The notes: a model not told the origin generated them from the sequence alone. A DNA stretch of 17,786 bases from JBBSIG01 sp038232215 (GCA_038232215.1 JBBSIG010000024.1:1-17786), one strand, 5' to 3'; positions 5,876-13,607 are shown, counted from the stretch's first letter. Numbers and translations are program-made.

Positions 5876-6862
5876 TTAGGTTAGTCCCTTCGCTTCGCTC
5901 GGGAGAGATTCGCGTAACGCGTGCTCGAGGTCTGCCCACAGCGCCCCGACGTCCTCCAGTCCCACGCTCAGGCGGACGAGGTTCTCCGGTACACGGTCGC
6001 CTTCCCAGCGGTGCCGCGTCTCGATCGTCGTGTCGACGCCGCCGAGGCTCGTCGCGTTCTCGATCAGCTTCGTGCCGGTCTCGACCGCGCGTGCCGCGGC
6101 TCCTCCGCCCTCCACGTCGAAGGAGAGCAGGCCGCCGAAGCCGGGATAGCGGACTCGCTCGACCCGCGGGTGCCGGCCCAGCAGCGCCGCCAGCTCGCGG
6201 GCCGAGGCGGTCGAGCGCTCCACGCGCAGGCGCAGGGTCTTGAGTCCCCGTTGCAGCAGCCAGGCCGTGTCCGGGGCGGCGACGATGCCCGAGCGGCCAC
6301 GGAACTCGCGCAGCCGGTCGGCGTCCGCGCCGTCGCGGCAGACGACCGCGCCGAGCAGGGCGTCGTGGTGGCCGGCGAGGTACTTCGTCGCGCTGTGCAG
6401 CACGAGATCGGCGCCGTGCTCGAGCGGGCGCAGGTGGATCGGCGTCGCCGCGGTCGCATCGACGACGACCGGGGCCGGGTGCGCCGCCGCAGCCTCCAGG
6501 TCGGGCATGGTCAGGAAGGGGTTGGACGGGGCCTCGAGCCAGACCAGCTGGGCCTTCGCGGGGGGAGGCCCGGTCTGGTCGAACTCGACGAAGCGAAGCC
6601 CCCAGCGCTCGAGCGCGCGGAAGAGGACGCTCGTGCCGAAGTAGGCGCCCTCCGCCAGCGCGATGGTGTCGCCGGGAGCGCGAAGCGCGAGGACGAGCGC
6701 CGTGGTCGCGCCCGCGCCCGAGGGAAAGAGCAGCGCCTCGCCGCCGTCGAGCTCGCCGAGCAGCCGCTCCGCCTCCAGGCCGGCGGGATGGGCGTACCGA
6801 GCGTAGTAGAGCTCGCCCGGCTCGCCCTCGACGTACGGCCAGATCGTCGAGCGGTCGAGCAT
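5876..6862 (-). CDS. Cys/Met-metabolism PLP enzyme (cystathionine gamma-synthase/lyase-like)
   Basis: This fold-type I pyridoxal-phosphate enzyme of the trans-sulfuration family probably acts on homoserine esters, cystathionine or methionine. The product from ATG 6862 is 328 residues. It shows YYARYAHPAG (19-28, the phosphate-contacting SRYGNPT-type segment), LLFPSGAGATTA (44-55, cofactor phosphate loop), VVVDATAATP (132-141, the aspartate that contacts the PLP ring nitrogen), and SATKYLAGHHDALLG (157-171) with Schiff-base K160. Family members have about 380-400 residues. Here the N-terminal arm of about 45 residues before the YYARY segment is largely absent. The specific reaction cannot be chosen. 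TACAGT six bases before the ATG suggests leaderless transcription. The gene is divergent from the carboxylase beta chain with a 69-base gap. The open frame continues antisense through that gene, but those extra residues are not real. Confidence 0.88.
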   Translation of the reverse strand: MLDRSTIWPYVEGEPGELYYARYAHPAGLEAERLLGELDGGEALLFPSGAGATTALVLALRAPGDTIALAEGAYFGTSVLFRALERWGLRFVEFDQTGPPPAKAQLVWLEAPSNPFLTMPDLEAAAAHPAPVVVDATAATPIHLRPLEHGADLVLHSATKYLAGHHDALLGAVVCRDGADADRLREFRGRSGIVAAPDTAWLLQRGLKTLRLRVERSTASARELAALLGRHPRVERVRYPGFGGLLSFDVEGGGAAARAVETGTKLIENATSLGGVDTTIETRHRWEGDRVPENLVRLSVGLEDVGALWADLEHALRESLPSEAKGLT

Positions 6863-6868
6863 GCCCCG

Positions 6869-6874
6869 ACTGTA
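6869..6874 (-). promoter_or_regulatory. Candidate -10 element of the PLP-enzyme gene
   Basis: TACAGT on the minus strand is followed by six bases (CGGGGC) and then the ATG at 6862. There is no Shine-Dalgarno site, so a leaderless transcript is predicted. The -35 region is GC-rich and unconvincing. Confidence 0.45.
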
Positions 6875-6910
6875 CGCGCCCGCCCCGCCGCGTGGGGGTC
6901 CGAGCGCGCC

Positions 6911-6927
6911 GGAGCCTTGTAGGCTCC
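6911..6927 (+). promoter_or_regulatory. Promoter/operator candidate of the carboxylase beta gene
   Basis: TAGGCT at 6920-6925 ends six bases before the ATG at 6932, a leaderless-type -10. It lies inside the perfect inverted repeat GGAGCC-TTGTA-GGCTCC (6911-6927), which could be an operator covering the -10. The repeat is short and could be chance in GC-rich DNA. Confidence 0.4.
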
Positions 6928-6931
6928 TCGG

Positions 6932-8491
6932 ATGCCGCACGAGACAACGCGAGAGAAGCTCCGCTGGCTGCAGGAGCTCCGTGACGCGGCGCAGCACGCG
7001 GGCAGCGAGAAGTCGGTCGCCCGGCAGCGCGCGCAGGGCAAGCTGCTCGCGCGGGAGCGGGCCGAGAAGCTGCTCGACGCGGGCTCCTTCGTCGAGCTCG
7101 ACCGCTATGTGCGTCACCGAAATCCCGAGTTCGACTCGCTGTCGAATCGCCCCTACGGCGACGCCGTCGTCACGGGCTACGGCACGATCTTCGGCCGCAA
7201 GGTCTTCGTCTTCTCTCAGGACTTCACGGTCTTCGGGGGAAGCCTCTCGGAGGTCTTTGCCGAGAAGATCTGCAAGGTGATGGACCTGGCCGTGAAGTAC
7301 GGCTGCCCCGTGATCGGGATCAACGACTCGGGCGGCGCGCGGATCCAGGAAGGCGTCGTCTCGCTTGCCGGCTACGCGGAGATCTTCTGGCGGAACGTGC
7401 AGGCCTCGGGGGTGATCCCTCAGCTCAGTCTGGTGATGGGGCCCTGCGCGGGCGGTGCCGTCTACTCGCCCGCGATGACGGACTTCGTCTTCATGGTCGA
7501 GGGCTCGTCGTACATGTTCATCACAGGGCCCGACGTCGTGAAGACGGTGACGGGCGAGGAGGTCGACTTCGAGGCGCTCGGCGGGGCCGCGACCCACGCC
7601 GCGAAGTCGGGCGTCGCGCAGTTCACCGCGCCCGACGAGGAGTCGTGCCTGGAGGACGCGCGCCTGCTGCTCTCGTACCTGCCGCAGAACAACCTCGAGT
7701 CGCCGGCCTTCGGGCCGGTGTCCGATCCGCGCGACCGGGAGGACGCCGAGCTGGACGGACTCGTTCCCGACAACCCCGGCAAGGCGTACGACATGAAGGC
7801 CGTGATCGGGCACGTCGTCGACGGCGGCGACTTCCTCGAGGTGCACGAGCGGTTCGCCGAGAACATCGTCTGCGGGTTCGCCCGGCTCGGCGGCCACGCG
7901 ATCGGTGTGGTCGGCAACCAGCCGCGCGCGCTCGCGGGAGTGCTCGACATCGACTCCTCGACGAAGGCGGCCCGGTTCGTCCGCACCTGCGACGCGTTCA
8001 ACGTCCCGCTGCTCACCTTCGTCGACGTTCCGGGCTTCCTCCCGGGCACGGCGCAGGAGTGGGGCGGGATCATCCGCCACGGCGCGAAGCTGCTCTACGC
8101 GTACGCGGAGGCGACCGTGCCGAAGCTCGCCGTGATCACGCGCAAGGCGTACGGCGGCGCGTACGACGTCATGAGCTCGAAGCACATCCGCGCGGACTTC
8201 AACTTCGCCTGGCCGACGGCCGAGGTCGCCGTGATGGGCCCCGAGGGCGCGGTCAACATCATCTTCCGCAAGGAGCTCGAGGAGTCCGACGACCCCGAGG
8301 CGCGGCGGGCCGAGCTGATCGCCGACTACAGGGAGCGTTTCGCGAACCCCTACACGGCCGCCGAGCGAGGCTACGTCGACGAGGTGATCGAGCCGCGTCG
8401 CACACGCCCCGTGCTGATGGACGCGCTCGAGACGGCTCTGACCAAGCGAGAGCCCCGCCCCCGTCGGAAGCACGGGAACATTCCCCTGTAG
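6932..8491 (+). CDS. pccB: Acyl-CoA carboxylase beta (carboxyltransferase) chain, propionyl-CoA type
   Basis: This carboxyltransferase subunit moves CO2 from carboxy-biotin to propionyl-CoA to make methylmalonyl-CoA. At 519 residues it has the usual family length and ends in the typical KHGNIPL tail. The two oxyanion-hole loops are SGGAR (133-137) and AYGGAYD (406-412). FVDVPGFLPGTAQE (363-376) and GPCAGGAVYSP (170-180) are also characteristic. D412 is the residue that in Streptomyces PccB-type enzymes favours propionyl-CoA; acetyl-type paralogues carry a hydrophobic residue here. The ATG at 6932 has no Shine-Dalgarno site and lies six bases after a TAGGCT hexamer. The alpha chain with its biotin domain is encoded 7 kb away at 15567-17330, with a possible epsilon-like peptide at 14721. 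Two hairpins follow the stop. Confidence 0.95.
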   Translation: MPHETTREKLRWLQELRDAAQHAGSEKSVARQRAQGKLLARERAEKLLDAGSFVELDRYVRHRNPEFDSLSNRPYGDAVVTGYGTIFGRKVFVFSQDFTVFGGSLSEVFAEKICKVMDLAVKYGCPVIGINDSGGARIQEGVVSLAGYAEIFWRNVQASGVIPQLSLVMGPCAGGAVYSPAMTDFVFMVEGSSYMFITGPDVVKTVTGEEVDFEALGGAATHAAKSGVAQFTAPDEESCLEDARLLLSYLPQNNLESPAFGPVSDPRDREDAELDGLVPDNPGKAYDMKAVIGHVVDGGDFLEVHERFAENIVCGFARLGGHAIGVVGNQPRALAGVLDIDSSTKAARFVRTCDAFNVPLLTFVDVPGFLPGTAQEWGGIIRHGAKLLYAYAEATVPKLAVITRKAYGGAYDVMSSKHIRADFNFAWPTAEVAVMGPEGAVNIIFRKELEESDDPEARRAELIADYRERFANPYTAAERGYVDEVIEPRRTRPVLMDALETALTKREPRPRRKHGNIPL

Positions 8492-8538
8492 CCGGCTTCC
8501 AGCGGCTCGAGTCGTCGACGGCCGGGCGGGCTAGGGAG

Positions 8539-8563
8539 GCTCGAGCGGCGACGCCGCTCGAGC
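8539..8563. repeat. Inverted repeat after the carboxylase beta gene
   Basis: GCTCGAGCGGCG and CGCCGCTCGAGC are perfect complements around a single A at 8551. It is the first of two hairpins in the 146-base gap between convergent genes and may assist termination of the beta-chain transcript. Confidence 0.55.
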
Positions 8564-8590
8564 TCGAATGACGCCGCGGCCGTCTCGCCT

Positions 8591-8629
8591 CTTCGGGCGC
8601 GGCGGGTCCGGGACCCGCCGCGCCCGAAG
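8591..8629. terminator. Bidirectional terminator-like hairpin
   Basis: A 19-base arm (8591-8609) is perfectly complementary to 8611-8629 around one central G. It begins and ends with CTTCGGG/CCCGAAG. It sits nine bases from the stop of the minus-strand blue-copper gene and between convergent units. No T-tract follows, as is common for GC-rich actinobacterial terminators. Confidence 0.7.
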
Positions 8630-8637
8630 CGCGCTCG

Positions 8638-9189
8638 TTACCTGACGACGATCTTGCCCTGCATCCAGGGGTGGACCGCGCAGAGGAAGTAGAGCGTCGT
8701 CCCGGCCGCCGCGGTGACCTGGACGCTGATGCGCTTGTGCGCGCCGGGCTGGATCGCCACGCTGTCGCCTGCGGTGTCCAGGCCCGCCTGGCCCTTGTTC
8801 AGGGTCCAGTGGACGATCGGGTTCTTCTGGTCGGGCGGGGCGTGCGGGTTCTTCAGGTGGGGCGTCGCGTAGCGCTGGCAGGCCTGGCAGTTCTCCGCCT
8901 GCGCGGCGTTCCGCGGCAGCGCCGACTTCGGCACGATGGTCAGCGTATGGGGTTCCTGCTCCTTGTCGCCGTAGGCGAAGGTGAGAGTGGACCCGGACTT
9001 GACGGAGACCGTGCCCGGGCTGAAGCGCATCGCTTCTTGGAAGTACTTGTTGGGCACCATCTTCGCGCTGGCGAACGTCTTCACGGTCGTGCCGCCGGCT
9101 TGATCGTGCGCGGGCGCGAGCGAGACGCCGAGGGTGCTCGCGGCCGCGGCCGCGGCCGCGAGGGCGAGCAGGAGGATCCATCTGCGCAT
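8638..9189 (-). CDS. Exported blue-copper (cupredoxin-like) protein
   Basis: This is an exported electron-transfer or copper-binding protein of the plastocyanin/cupredoxin fold. From ATG 9189 the product has 183 residues. Residues 1-28 are a signal peptide (MRRW, a hydrophobic LLLALAAAAAAA core, then a small-residue AxA-like site near APA). The type I copper ligand pattern is H81 (EPHTLTIV) with C170-X3-H173-X2-M176 (FLCAVHPWMQG). A CQAC pair (C101, C104), inside an inserted loop of about 35 residues between the first histidine and the final ligands, is unusual and could form a disulphide or a second metal site. The frame is open to 9270, but the signal peptide and the AAAGGAAG ribosome site five bases before 9189 fix the start. 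It is last in an operon with the membrane protein and the cupin. Its partner is unknown. Confidence 0.85.
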   Translation of the reverse strand: MRRWILLLALAAAAAAASTLGVSLAPAHDQAGGTTVKTFASAKMVPNKYFQEAMRFSPGTVSVKSGSTLTFAYGDKEQEPHTLTIVPKSALPRNAAQAENCQACQRYATPHLKNPHAPPDQKNPIVHWTLNKGQAGLDTAGDSVAIQPGAHKRISVQVTAAAGTTLYFLCAVHPWMQGKIVVR

Positions 9190-9244
9190 GCTGACTTCCT
9201 TTCTCTTCTGTGTTTCGTTGACGGGAACCGCTCGAGCCGCTCGT

Positions 9245-9901
9245 TCAGCCGGAGGCGGGGGCGGGAACACGGGCGGCGCGCGCCGGCGGCCGACGCACGA
9301 GCAGTGCGGTCGTACCGAGCGTCCAGACGGGCAGGCCGAAGATCAAGGCCGCCCAGCCGATCGGCCCGATCAGCAGCACGATCGCCACGAGCGCTCCGAA
9401 CGCGCCCCACCATCTGGGCAGGACCGCCGTCCGGAACACGAGCACGGCCACGCCGACCAGCAGGACGATCGCAGACAGCTCGGCCCCGACGAAGAAGGCG
9501 TCTCCGAGATGATGGAGCGCCCCCGCCGTCGCCGGGCTGATGCTGCCCTTGTTGATCGCGGCGTCGATGTCGCCCGCCGGGATGCCTAGGCCGAAGATCG
9601 CGGTCGCGACCGCGCCGGCGAAGGCGATCGACGAGACGGTCGCGGTGTCGCCCTCGGCGGCCACGAGTCGGCCGCGCAGGATGCCGGCGAACCAGATGAA
9701 GAAGAGACAGCCGATCATGAACAGCCAGCCGCCGGAGAGGATCTTGTTGGTGTTGCCCTGGACCCACGCGAGGATCTGCCGGTCTCCTGCATCGTCGGAG
9801 AGCGAGGAGGACAGTCCGTCGCTGACGACGAGGCCGAGTACCCAGAGGAGGACCGCCGCGACTCCCGGGAGGGCCAGGAGACGTGCCGTGGGAACGTTCA
9901 T
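9245..9901 (-). CDS. Six-helix membrane protein of unknown function
   Basis: I do not recognise a named family with confidence; it looks like the small DUF4386-type membrane proteins. The 218-residue product from ATG 9901 has predicted transmembrane segments at about 7-27, 56-75, 89-108, 136-157, 166-182 and 184-201. An outside or inside loop at 28-52 is rich in Ser and Asp, and a basic Pro/Arg tail follows at 203-218. Start choice: AAAGGAG lies eight bases before 9901, which favours that ATG. An alternative ATG at 9931 would overlap the cupin stop as ATGA and add ten residues (MSKREKGETQ). The gene sits between an upstream cupin and a downstream blue-copper gene on the same strand, with gaps of 26 and 55 bases, so the three are probably co-transcribed. 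Confidence 0.75.
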   Translation of the reverse strand: MNVPTARLLALPGVAAVLLWVLGLVVSDGLSSSLSDDAGDRQILAWVQGNTNKILSGGWLFMIGCLFFIWFAGILRGRLVAAEGDTATVSSIAFAGAVATAIFGLGIPAGDIDAAINKGSISPATAGALHHLGDAFFVGAELSAIVLLVGVAVLVFRTAVLPRWWGAFGALVAIVLLIGPIGWAALIFGLPVWTLGTTALLVRRPPARAARVPAPASG

Positions 9902-9927
9902 CTGCGTTTCTCCTTTCTCGCGCTTGC

Positions 9928-10584
9928 TCATGTGCGAAGGGCGGTGCACCAGCTGCCGGCCGCCGAGAAGCCGACGACGAGTCCGGCCAGCGCGAGGACG
10001 CCGAGCAGGAGCCGGCTGCGGGCTGCGCTGCGTCGGCGCTCGTCGTGGGACACCCGCACCGGCCCGTAGCCGAGCACTCGGCCGAATGGGGCTGCGAGGG
10101 CGAGGACGAGCCGCTGCAGCCGGGGACTGGGGCGCGCCGCCCGCACGGTGTCCGAGTACGCCTCGGCGATCACTGCGAGCCTGAGCGGGCTGGGCAACCC
10201 TCGCGCGTTCGTCTTGCCCGCGGCGGCAAGGTGGAAGAGCGTCTCGGCGAGCGCCTCGAACTGCAGGGCGGGCCGGATCTCCGAGACGAGCTGGACGGTC
10301 TCGCCGCCTACGTTCCGGTAGGCGTGAGGCGTGCCCGGAGGTACGGTGAGCCGTTGCCCCGCCCCGACGAGCGTCTCCCGGCGACCGAGGCGAACGCGGA
10401 GTCGGCCCTGCAGGACCTGGAAGCGCTCCTCCTGGCGGGGGTGGACGTGCAGGGGAGCAGAGCCGTCCGGTCGAAGGTACGTCTCGACCACGACCGCGTC
10501 CCCGTCGGTATCGGCAGACGTCCTGCGGAAGACCATCCGCTCGCCGGTGACCGGGTTGTCGATGCTGTCGCCCGTCCGGATCAA
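9928..10584 (-). CDS. Cupin-domain protein with C-terminal membrane anchor
   Basis: Residues 30-105 form a small cupin barrel with motif 1 at about 46-60 (H46-X-H48, then E52/E53, then G60) and motif 2 at PPGTPHAY (82-89) with H87, enough for a metal site. A linker carries an AAPFGRVLGYGPV stretch (164-176), seen in a group of quercetinase-like cupins. Residues 191-208 (LLLGVLALAGLVVGFSA) make one transmembrane helix just before the C-terminus, so the cupin would be tail-anchored with its barrel probably on the cytoplasmic side. Substrate is unknown. The start is TTG at 10584, preceded by GGGGAGGA. It is the first gene of the cupin/membrane/cupredoxin operon and divergent from the BTAD regulator across 176 bases carrying direct repeats. 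Confidence 0.82.
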   Translation of the reverse strand: MIRTGDSIDNPVTGERMVFRRTSADTDGDAVVVETYLRPDGSAPLHVHPRQEERFQVLQGRLRVRLGRRETLVGAGQRLTVPPGTPHAYRNVGGETVQLVSEIRPALQFEALAETLFHLAAAGKTNARGLPSPLRLAVIAEAYSDTVRAARPSPRLQRLVLALAAPFGRVLGYGPVRVSHDERRRSAARSRLLLGVLALAGLVVGFSAAGSWCTALRT

Positions 10585-10640
10585 CCGTCCTCCCCGTGCC
10601 GGTGCCGCCTCTGCGGCGGATCGACCGGAGAGTCCGGGAT

Positions 10641-10671
10641 CTCGCTTAAGGTTGCCTTGCAGCTCGCTTAA
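10641..10671. promoter_or_regulatory. Two 9-bp direct repeats 22 bp apart in the divergent regulatory region
   Basis: CTCGCTTAA occurs at 10641-10649 and again at 10663-10671, a start-to-start distance of 22 bp or two helical turns. SARP/AfsR-type BTAD regulators are known to bind direct repeats spaced by 11 or 22 bp beside a promoter. A TTGACA lies on the minus strand at 10682-10677 next to the repeats, but no good -10 sits 16-18 bases after it. The arrangement suggests an operator for the minus-strand cupin operon. Confidence 0.5.
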
Positions 10672-10745
10672 AGACCTGTCAACGAGATCTCTCGGGGCTC
10701 CAGCCGAGCGCAGGACACAGCCGGGCGGCGTTCCGGACGGGTCCG

Positions 10746-10751
10746 TAAGGT
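10746..10751 (+). promoter_or_regulatory. Candidate -10 element of the BTAD regulator gene
   Basis: TAAGGT ends nine bases before the proposed CTG start at 10761. The TAA within it is also the in-frame stop that limits how far the reading frame can extend upstream. No clear -35 or ribosome site is present. Confidence 0.35.
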
Positions 10752-10760
10752 GTTGGCACG

Positions 10761-13589
10761 CTGGAGTTCCGGATACTCGGACCGCTCGAGGTGCTCTCGG
10801 GGGGCCGTCCGCTACCGCTCGGCGGGCCTAAGCAGCGGACCGTGCTCGCCGCGCTACTGCTGGAGCCGAACGTGGTCGTCGCGCGGCCGCGCCTCGTGGA
10901 CGCCGTCTGGGGCGAAGCGCCGCCCGCCGCAGCCGTGGGGTCGCTGCAGGTGTACGTGCACGGGCTGCGCCGGGTGCTCGGCGGCGACCGGATCGAGACG
11001 AGCGGCGCCGGCTACATGCTCCGAGTGGGGTCGGCGGAGGTAGACCTGCGCCGCTTCGAGCGTCTCGTCGAGCGCGGCCGGGCGGCGCTCGCGGGGGGTC
11101 GCGCGGCGGAATCCGCCGAAGACCTGCGCTCGGCACTAGCGCTCTGGAGGGGCCCGGCGCTCGCGGAGCTCGGCGACCAGGCCGTCGTCCGGGCGCACGC
11201 GCTCGTACTGGAGGAACGGCGGCTCGCCGCGGTGGAGTTGCGCAACGACGCCGAGCTGGCGCTCGGCCGGCATGACGCCGTCCTCGCCGAGATCGCGCGC
11301 CTGATCGCGGAGCAGCCGTACCGGGAGCGTCTGCGACAGCAGCAGATCCTGGCGCTCTATCGTGCGGGACGGCAGAAGGAGGCGCTCGAGGCCTACCGGT
11401 CCGCGCGCCGTGCGCTCGTCGAGGAGCTCGGCGTGGAACCTGCCCCAGCGCTCCAGGAGCTGGAGCGAGCCGTGTTGCGCCAGGACCCCTCGCTCGCTGC
11501 TCCCGCATCTCTGCCGCCAGTCCGCTCGAGGCTGCCGGCGCCCACCACGGCGCTGATCGGGCGGCAGCTCGAGATCGCCGCCGTGGCGGCGCTGCTCCGA
11601 CAAGAGCACGTCCGTCTCGTCACCCTCGTGGGCTCTGGCGGAACCGGCAAGACGCGCCTTGCGATCGCGGTCGCCGAGGAGCTCGCTCCGGAGCTGCGCG
11701 ACGGGGCCGCGCTCGTCGATCTCGCGCCGGTCGCCGATCCCGAGCTACTCCTGCCCAGCATCGCCCGGGTGCTCGGTGTCGTCGAGGCGGAGAAGCCCGT
11801 CTCGAACGCTCTCGCCGAGCACCTCGGTGGTCGCTCGCTCCTGCTCGTCCTCGACAACGTCGAGCACCTTCTGCCTGCCGCGCCTCGGATCAGCGAGTTG
11901 CTCGCCGGCGTACCGCGACTTCGAATCCTGGTCACCAGCCGCGCGCCGCTGCGGCTCTCGGGCGAGCACGAGTATCCGGTTCCCGCCCTGCCGGTGCCGG
12001 CGCCCACTGCGACGGCACTGGCCGAGCTCCGGGCCAACGAGGCCGTCCGTCTGTTCGCGGCGCGCGCGCGGGCGGTCGACCCCACCTTCGCGCTCGACGA
12101 GTCGAACGCGGCGAGCGTGGCGACGGTCTGCAGACGTCTCGACGGCTTGCCGCTCGCGATCGAGCTCGCCGCGGCGAGAGCGAAGCTCCTCTCCCCGACC
12201 GCGCTCGTCGAGCGGCTCGACCAGATGCTGGACATCCTCGTCGAAGGCGCTCGCGATCTACCGCTCCGTCAACAGACACTGCGCTCGACCCTCGACTGGA
12301 GCTACCAGCTCCTCGACACGGAGTGTCGAAAGCTCTTCCGGCGGCTGGCGGTCCTCGCCGGCGGCTTCGGCGTCGAGGGCGCCCGGGCGCTCTCCGGGAC
12401 CGCCGATCCAGAGCTCCTCTCCCGGCTCACGTCCCTCATCGACAACAGCCTGCTCGTGCGACGTCGGGAGGCCGGTGTGGAGGCGCGACTCGACATGCTC
12501 GAGACGATTCGCGAATACGCGCTCGAGCAGCTCGAGCGGAGCGGCGAGGCGGGCGAGCTCCGCCTGCGTCACGCGCGCTACTTCGTGACGCTCGCTGAGC
12601 GCGCCGACGCCGAGCTGACCACCCTGGCCGACGCGCGAGCGCACGAATGGCTCGAGCGCGAGCACGACAATCTTCGCGCCGCGCTGTCCTGGGCACACGA
12701 GACTCGCGCCACCGAGCTCGAGCTGCGCCTCGCCGGAGCGCTCGCACGCTTCTGGCTGATTCGCGGCCATCTGCGCGAGGGCAGGCGCTGGTTGCAAGAC
12801 GCCCTCGAGCGAGACACGGGGCGGGCGCCGGCGCTGACGGCGAAGGCGCTCCGTGGACTCGCCGTGCTGGCGCTGAAGAACAAGGACTACGACGAGGCGG
12901 AGGGCCACCTCGAGCGGAGCTACGCGCTCTCCGCTCGCCTTTCGGATCACGGCAGCATGGCTCGCTGCAAGCTGAGCCTGGGAGCCATCGCCGTCGCGCG
13001 CCACGAGCTCGAGGAGGCCCGCCGTCTCTACGAGGAGGCGATCGAGCTCGCTCGCGCGACCGGGGAGCGCCGCGTGCTCTCGACGGCGATCGGCAACCTC
13101 GGCGACGTGGCGCTGAACGAGGGCGACTACGGGGCGGCCGAGCGCCTGGCGGGCGAGAGCGTCGCGCTCGCCCGAGAGCTCGGCCACCGGGAAGGGGCGG
13201 CGCTCGCGCTTCTCAATCTCGGCTTCGCTCGTCTGTACCGCGGCGACTACACCGGGGCAGCCGCCCCGCTCGAAGAGGCGCTCCTGCTCGCCCACGGCCT
13301 CGGCTACAGGGAAGCAACGGCGTACGCGCTCGAGGGCCTGGCCGCGGCCGCGGCCGGCGGGGGGCAACTGCGGCGCTCGGCGCGGCTCTTCGGAGCGGCG
13401 GAAGCGCTGCTGCAGGCGCTCGGCACGTCGCTCGAGCCGGCCGAGCGCGCCATGCACGAGCGAGCCGTCTCGATCTTGCACGCCGAGCTCTCAGCCGAGA
13501 CCCTCGCCGCCGACTGGGACGAGGGACGGTCGATGGAGCACGAGCGGGTCGTCCGGGAGGCGCGGGCAGTCGAGCGTCCGGCCGCCTGA
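10761..13589 (+). CDS. AfsR-type transcriptional regulator: winged helix, BTAD, NB-ARC ATPase, TPR
   Basis: This is a large signal-transduction regulator of 942 residues, numbered from CTG 10761. Residues 1-95 are an OmpR-like DNA-binding domain opening with EFRILGPLEV. Residues 100-245 are a bacterial transcriptional activation domain (FERLVERGRAAL to VEPAPALQELERAVL). The ATPase follows, with Walker A GSGGTGKT at about 291-298, Walker B LLLVLDN at about 360-366 and LRILVTSR about 30 residues later. The region from about 600 to the C-terminus is built of TPR-like helical repeats (for example YDEAEGHLERSYALSARL). Start choice: the nearest standard start is GTG 10791, but this would cut off the family-typical first strand. 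Between the in-frame TAA and GTG 10791 there is no ATG, GTG or TTG, and CTG lies exactly where others have Met, so a CTG start is likely. It is divergent from, and may control, the cupin operon. Confidence 0.88.
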   Translation: MEFRILGPLEVLSGGRPLPLGGPKQRTVLAALLLEPNVVVARPRLVDAVWGEAPPAAAVGSLQVYVHGLRRVLGGDRIETSGAGYMLRVGSAEVDLRRFERLVERGRAALAGGRAAESAEDLRSALALWRGPALAELGDQAVVRAHALVLEERRLAAVELRNDAELALGRHDAVLAEIARLIAEQPYRERLRQQQILALYRAGRQKEALEAYRSARRALVEELGVEPAPALQELERAVLRQDPSLAAPASLPPVRSRLPAPTTALIGRQLEIAAVAALLRQEHVRLVTLVGSGGTGKTRLAIAVAEELAPELRDGAALVDLAPVADPELLLPSIARVLGVVEAEKPVSNALAEHLGGRSLLLVLDNVEHLLPAAPRISELLAGVPRLRILVTSRAPLRLSGEHEYPVPALPVPAPTATALAELRANEAVRLFAARARAVDPTFALDESNAASVATVCRRLDGLPLAIELAAARAKLLSPTALVERLDQMLDILVEGARDLPLRQQTLRSTLDWSYQLLDTECRKLFRRLAVLAGGFGVEGARALSGTADPELLSRLTSLIDNSLLVRRREAGVEARLDMLETIREYALEQLERSGEAGELRLRHARYFVTLAERADAELTTLADARAHEWLEREHDNLRAALSWAHETRATELELRLAGALARFWLIRGHLREGRRWLQDALERDTGRAPALTAKALRGLAVLALKNKDYDEAEGHLERSYALSARLSDHGSMARCKLSLGAIAVARHELEEARRLYEEAIELARATGERRVLSTAIGNLGDVALNEGDYGAAERLAGESVALARELGHREGAALALLNLGFARLYRGDYTGAAAPLEEALLLAHGLGYREATAYALEGLAAAAAGGGQLRRSARLFGAAEALLQALGTSLEPAERAMHERAVSILHAELSAETLAADWDEGRSMEHERVVREARAVERPAA

Positions 13590-13607
13590 GACGAGTGAGC
13601 ACCTTCG

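Noticed and set aside
6863..8473. Long minus-strand open frame continuing upstream of the PLP-enzyme gene, which would make an 865-residue fusion
   Set aside because: It is the antisense of the carboxylase beta gene. The extra part shows low-complexity Arg/Asp/Val/Leu-rich composition and no motifs, whereas the sense strand holds a complete enzyme. GC-rich DNA often leaves antisense frames open.
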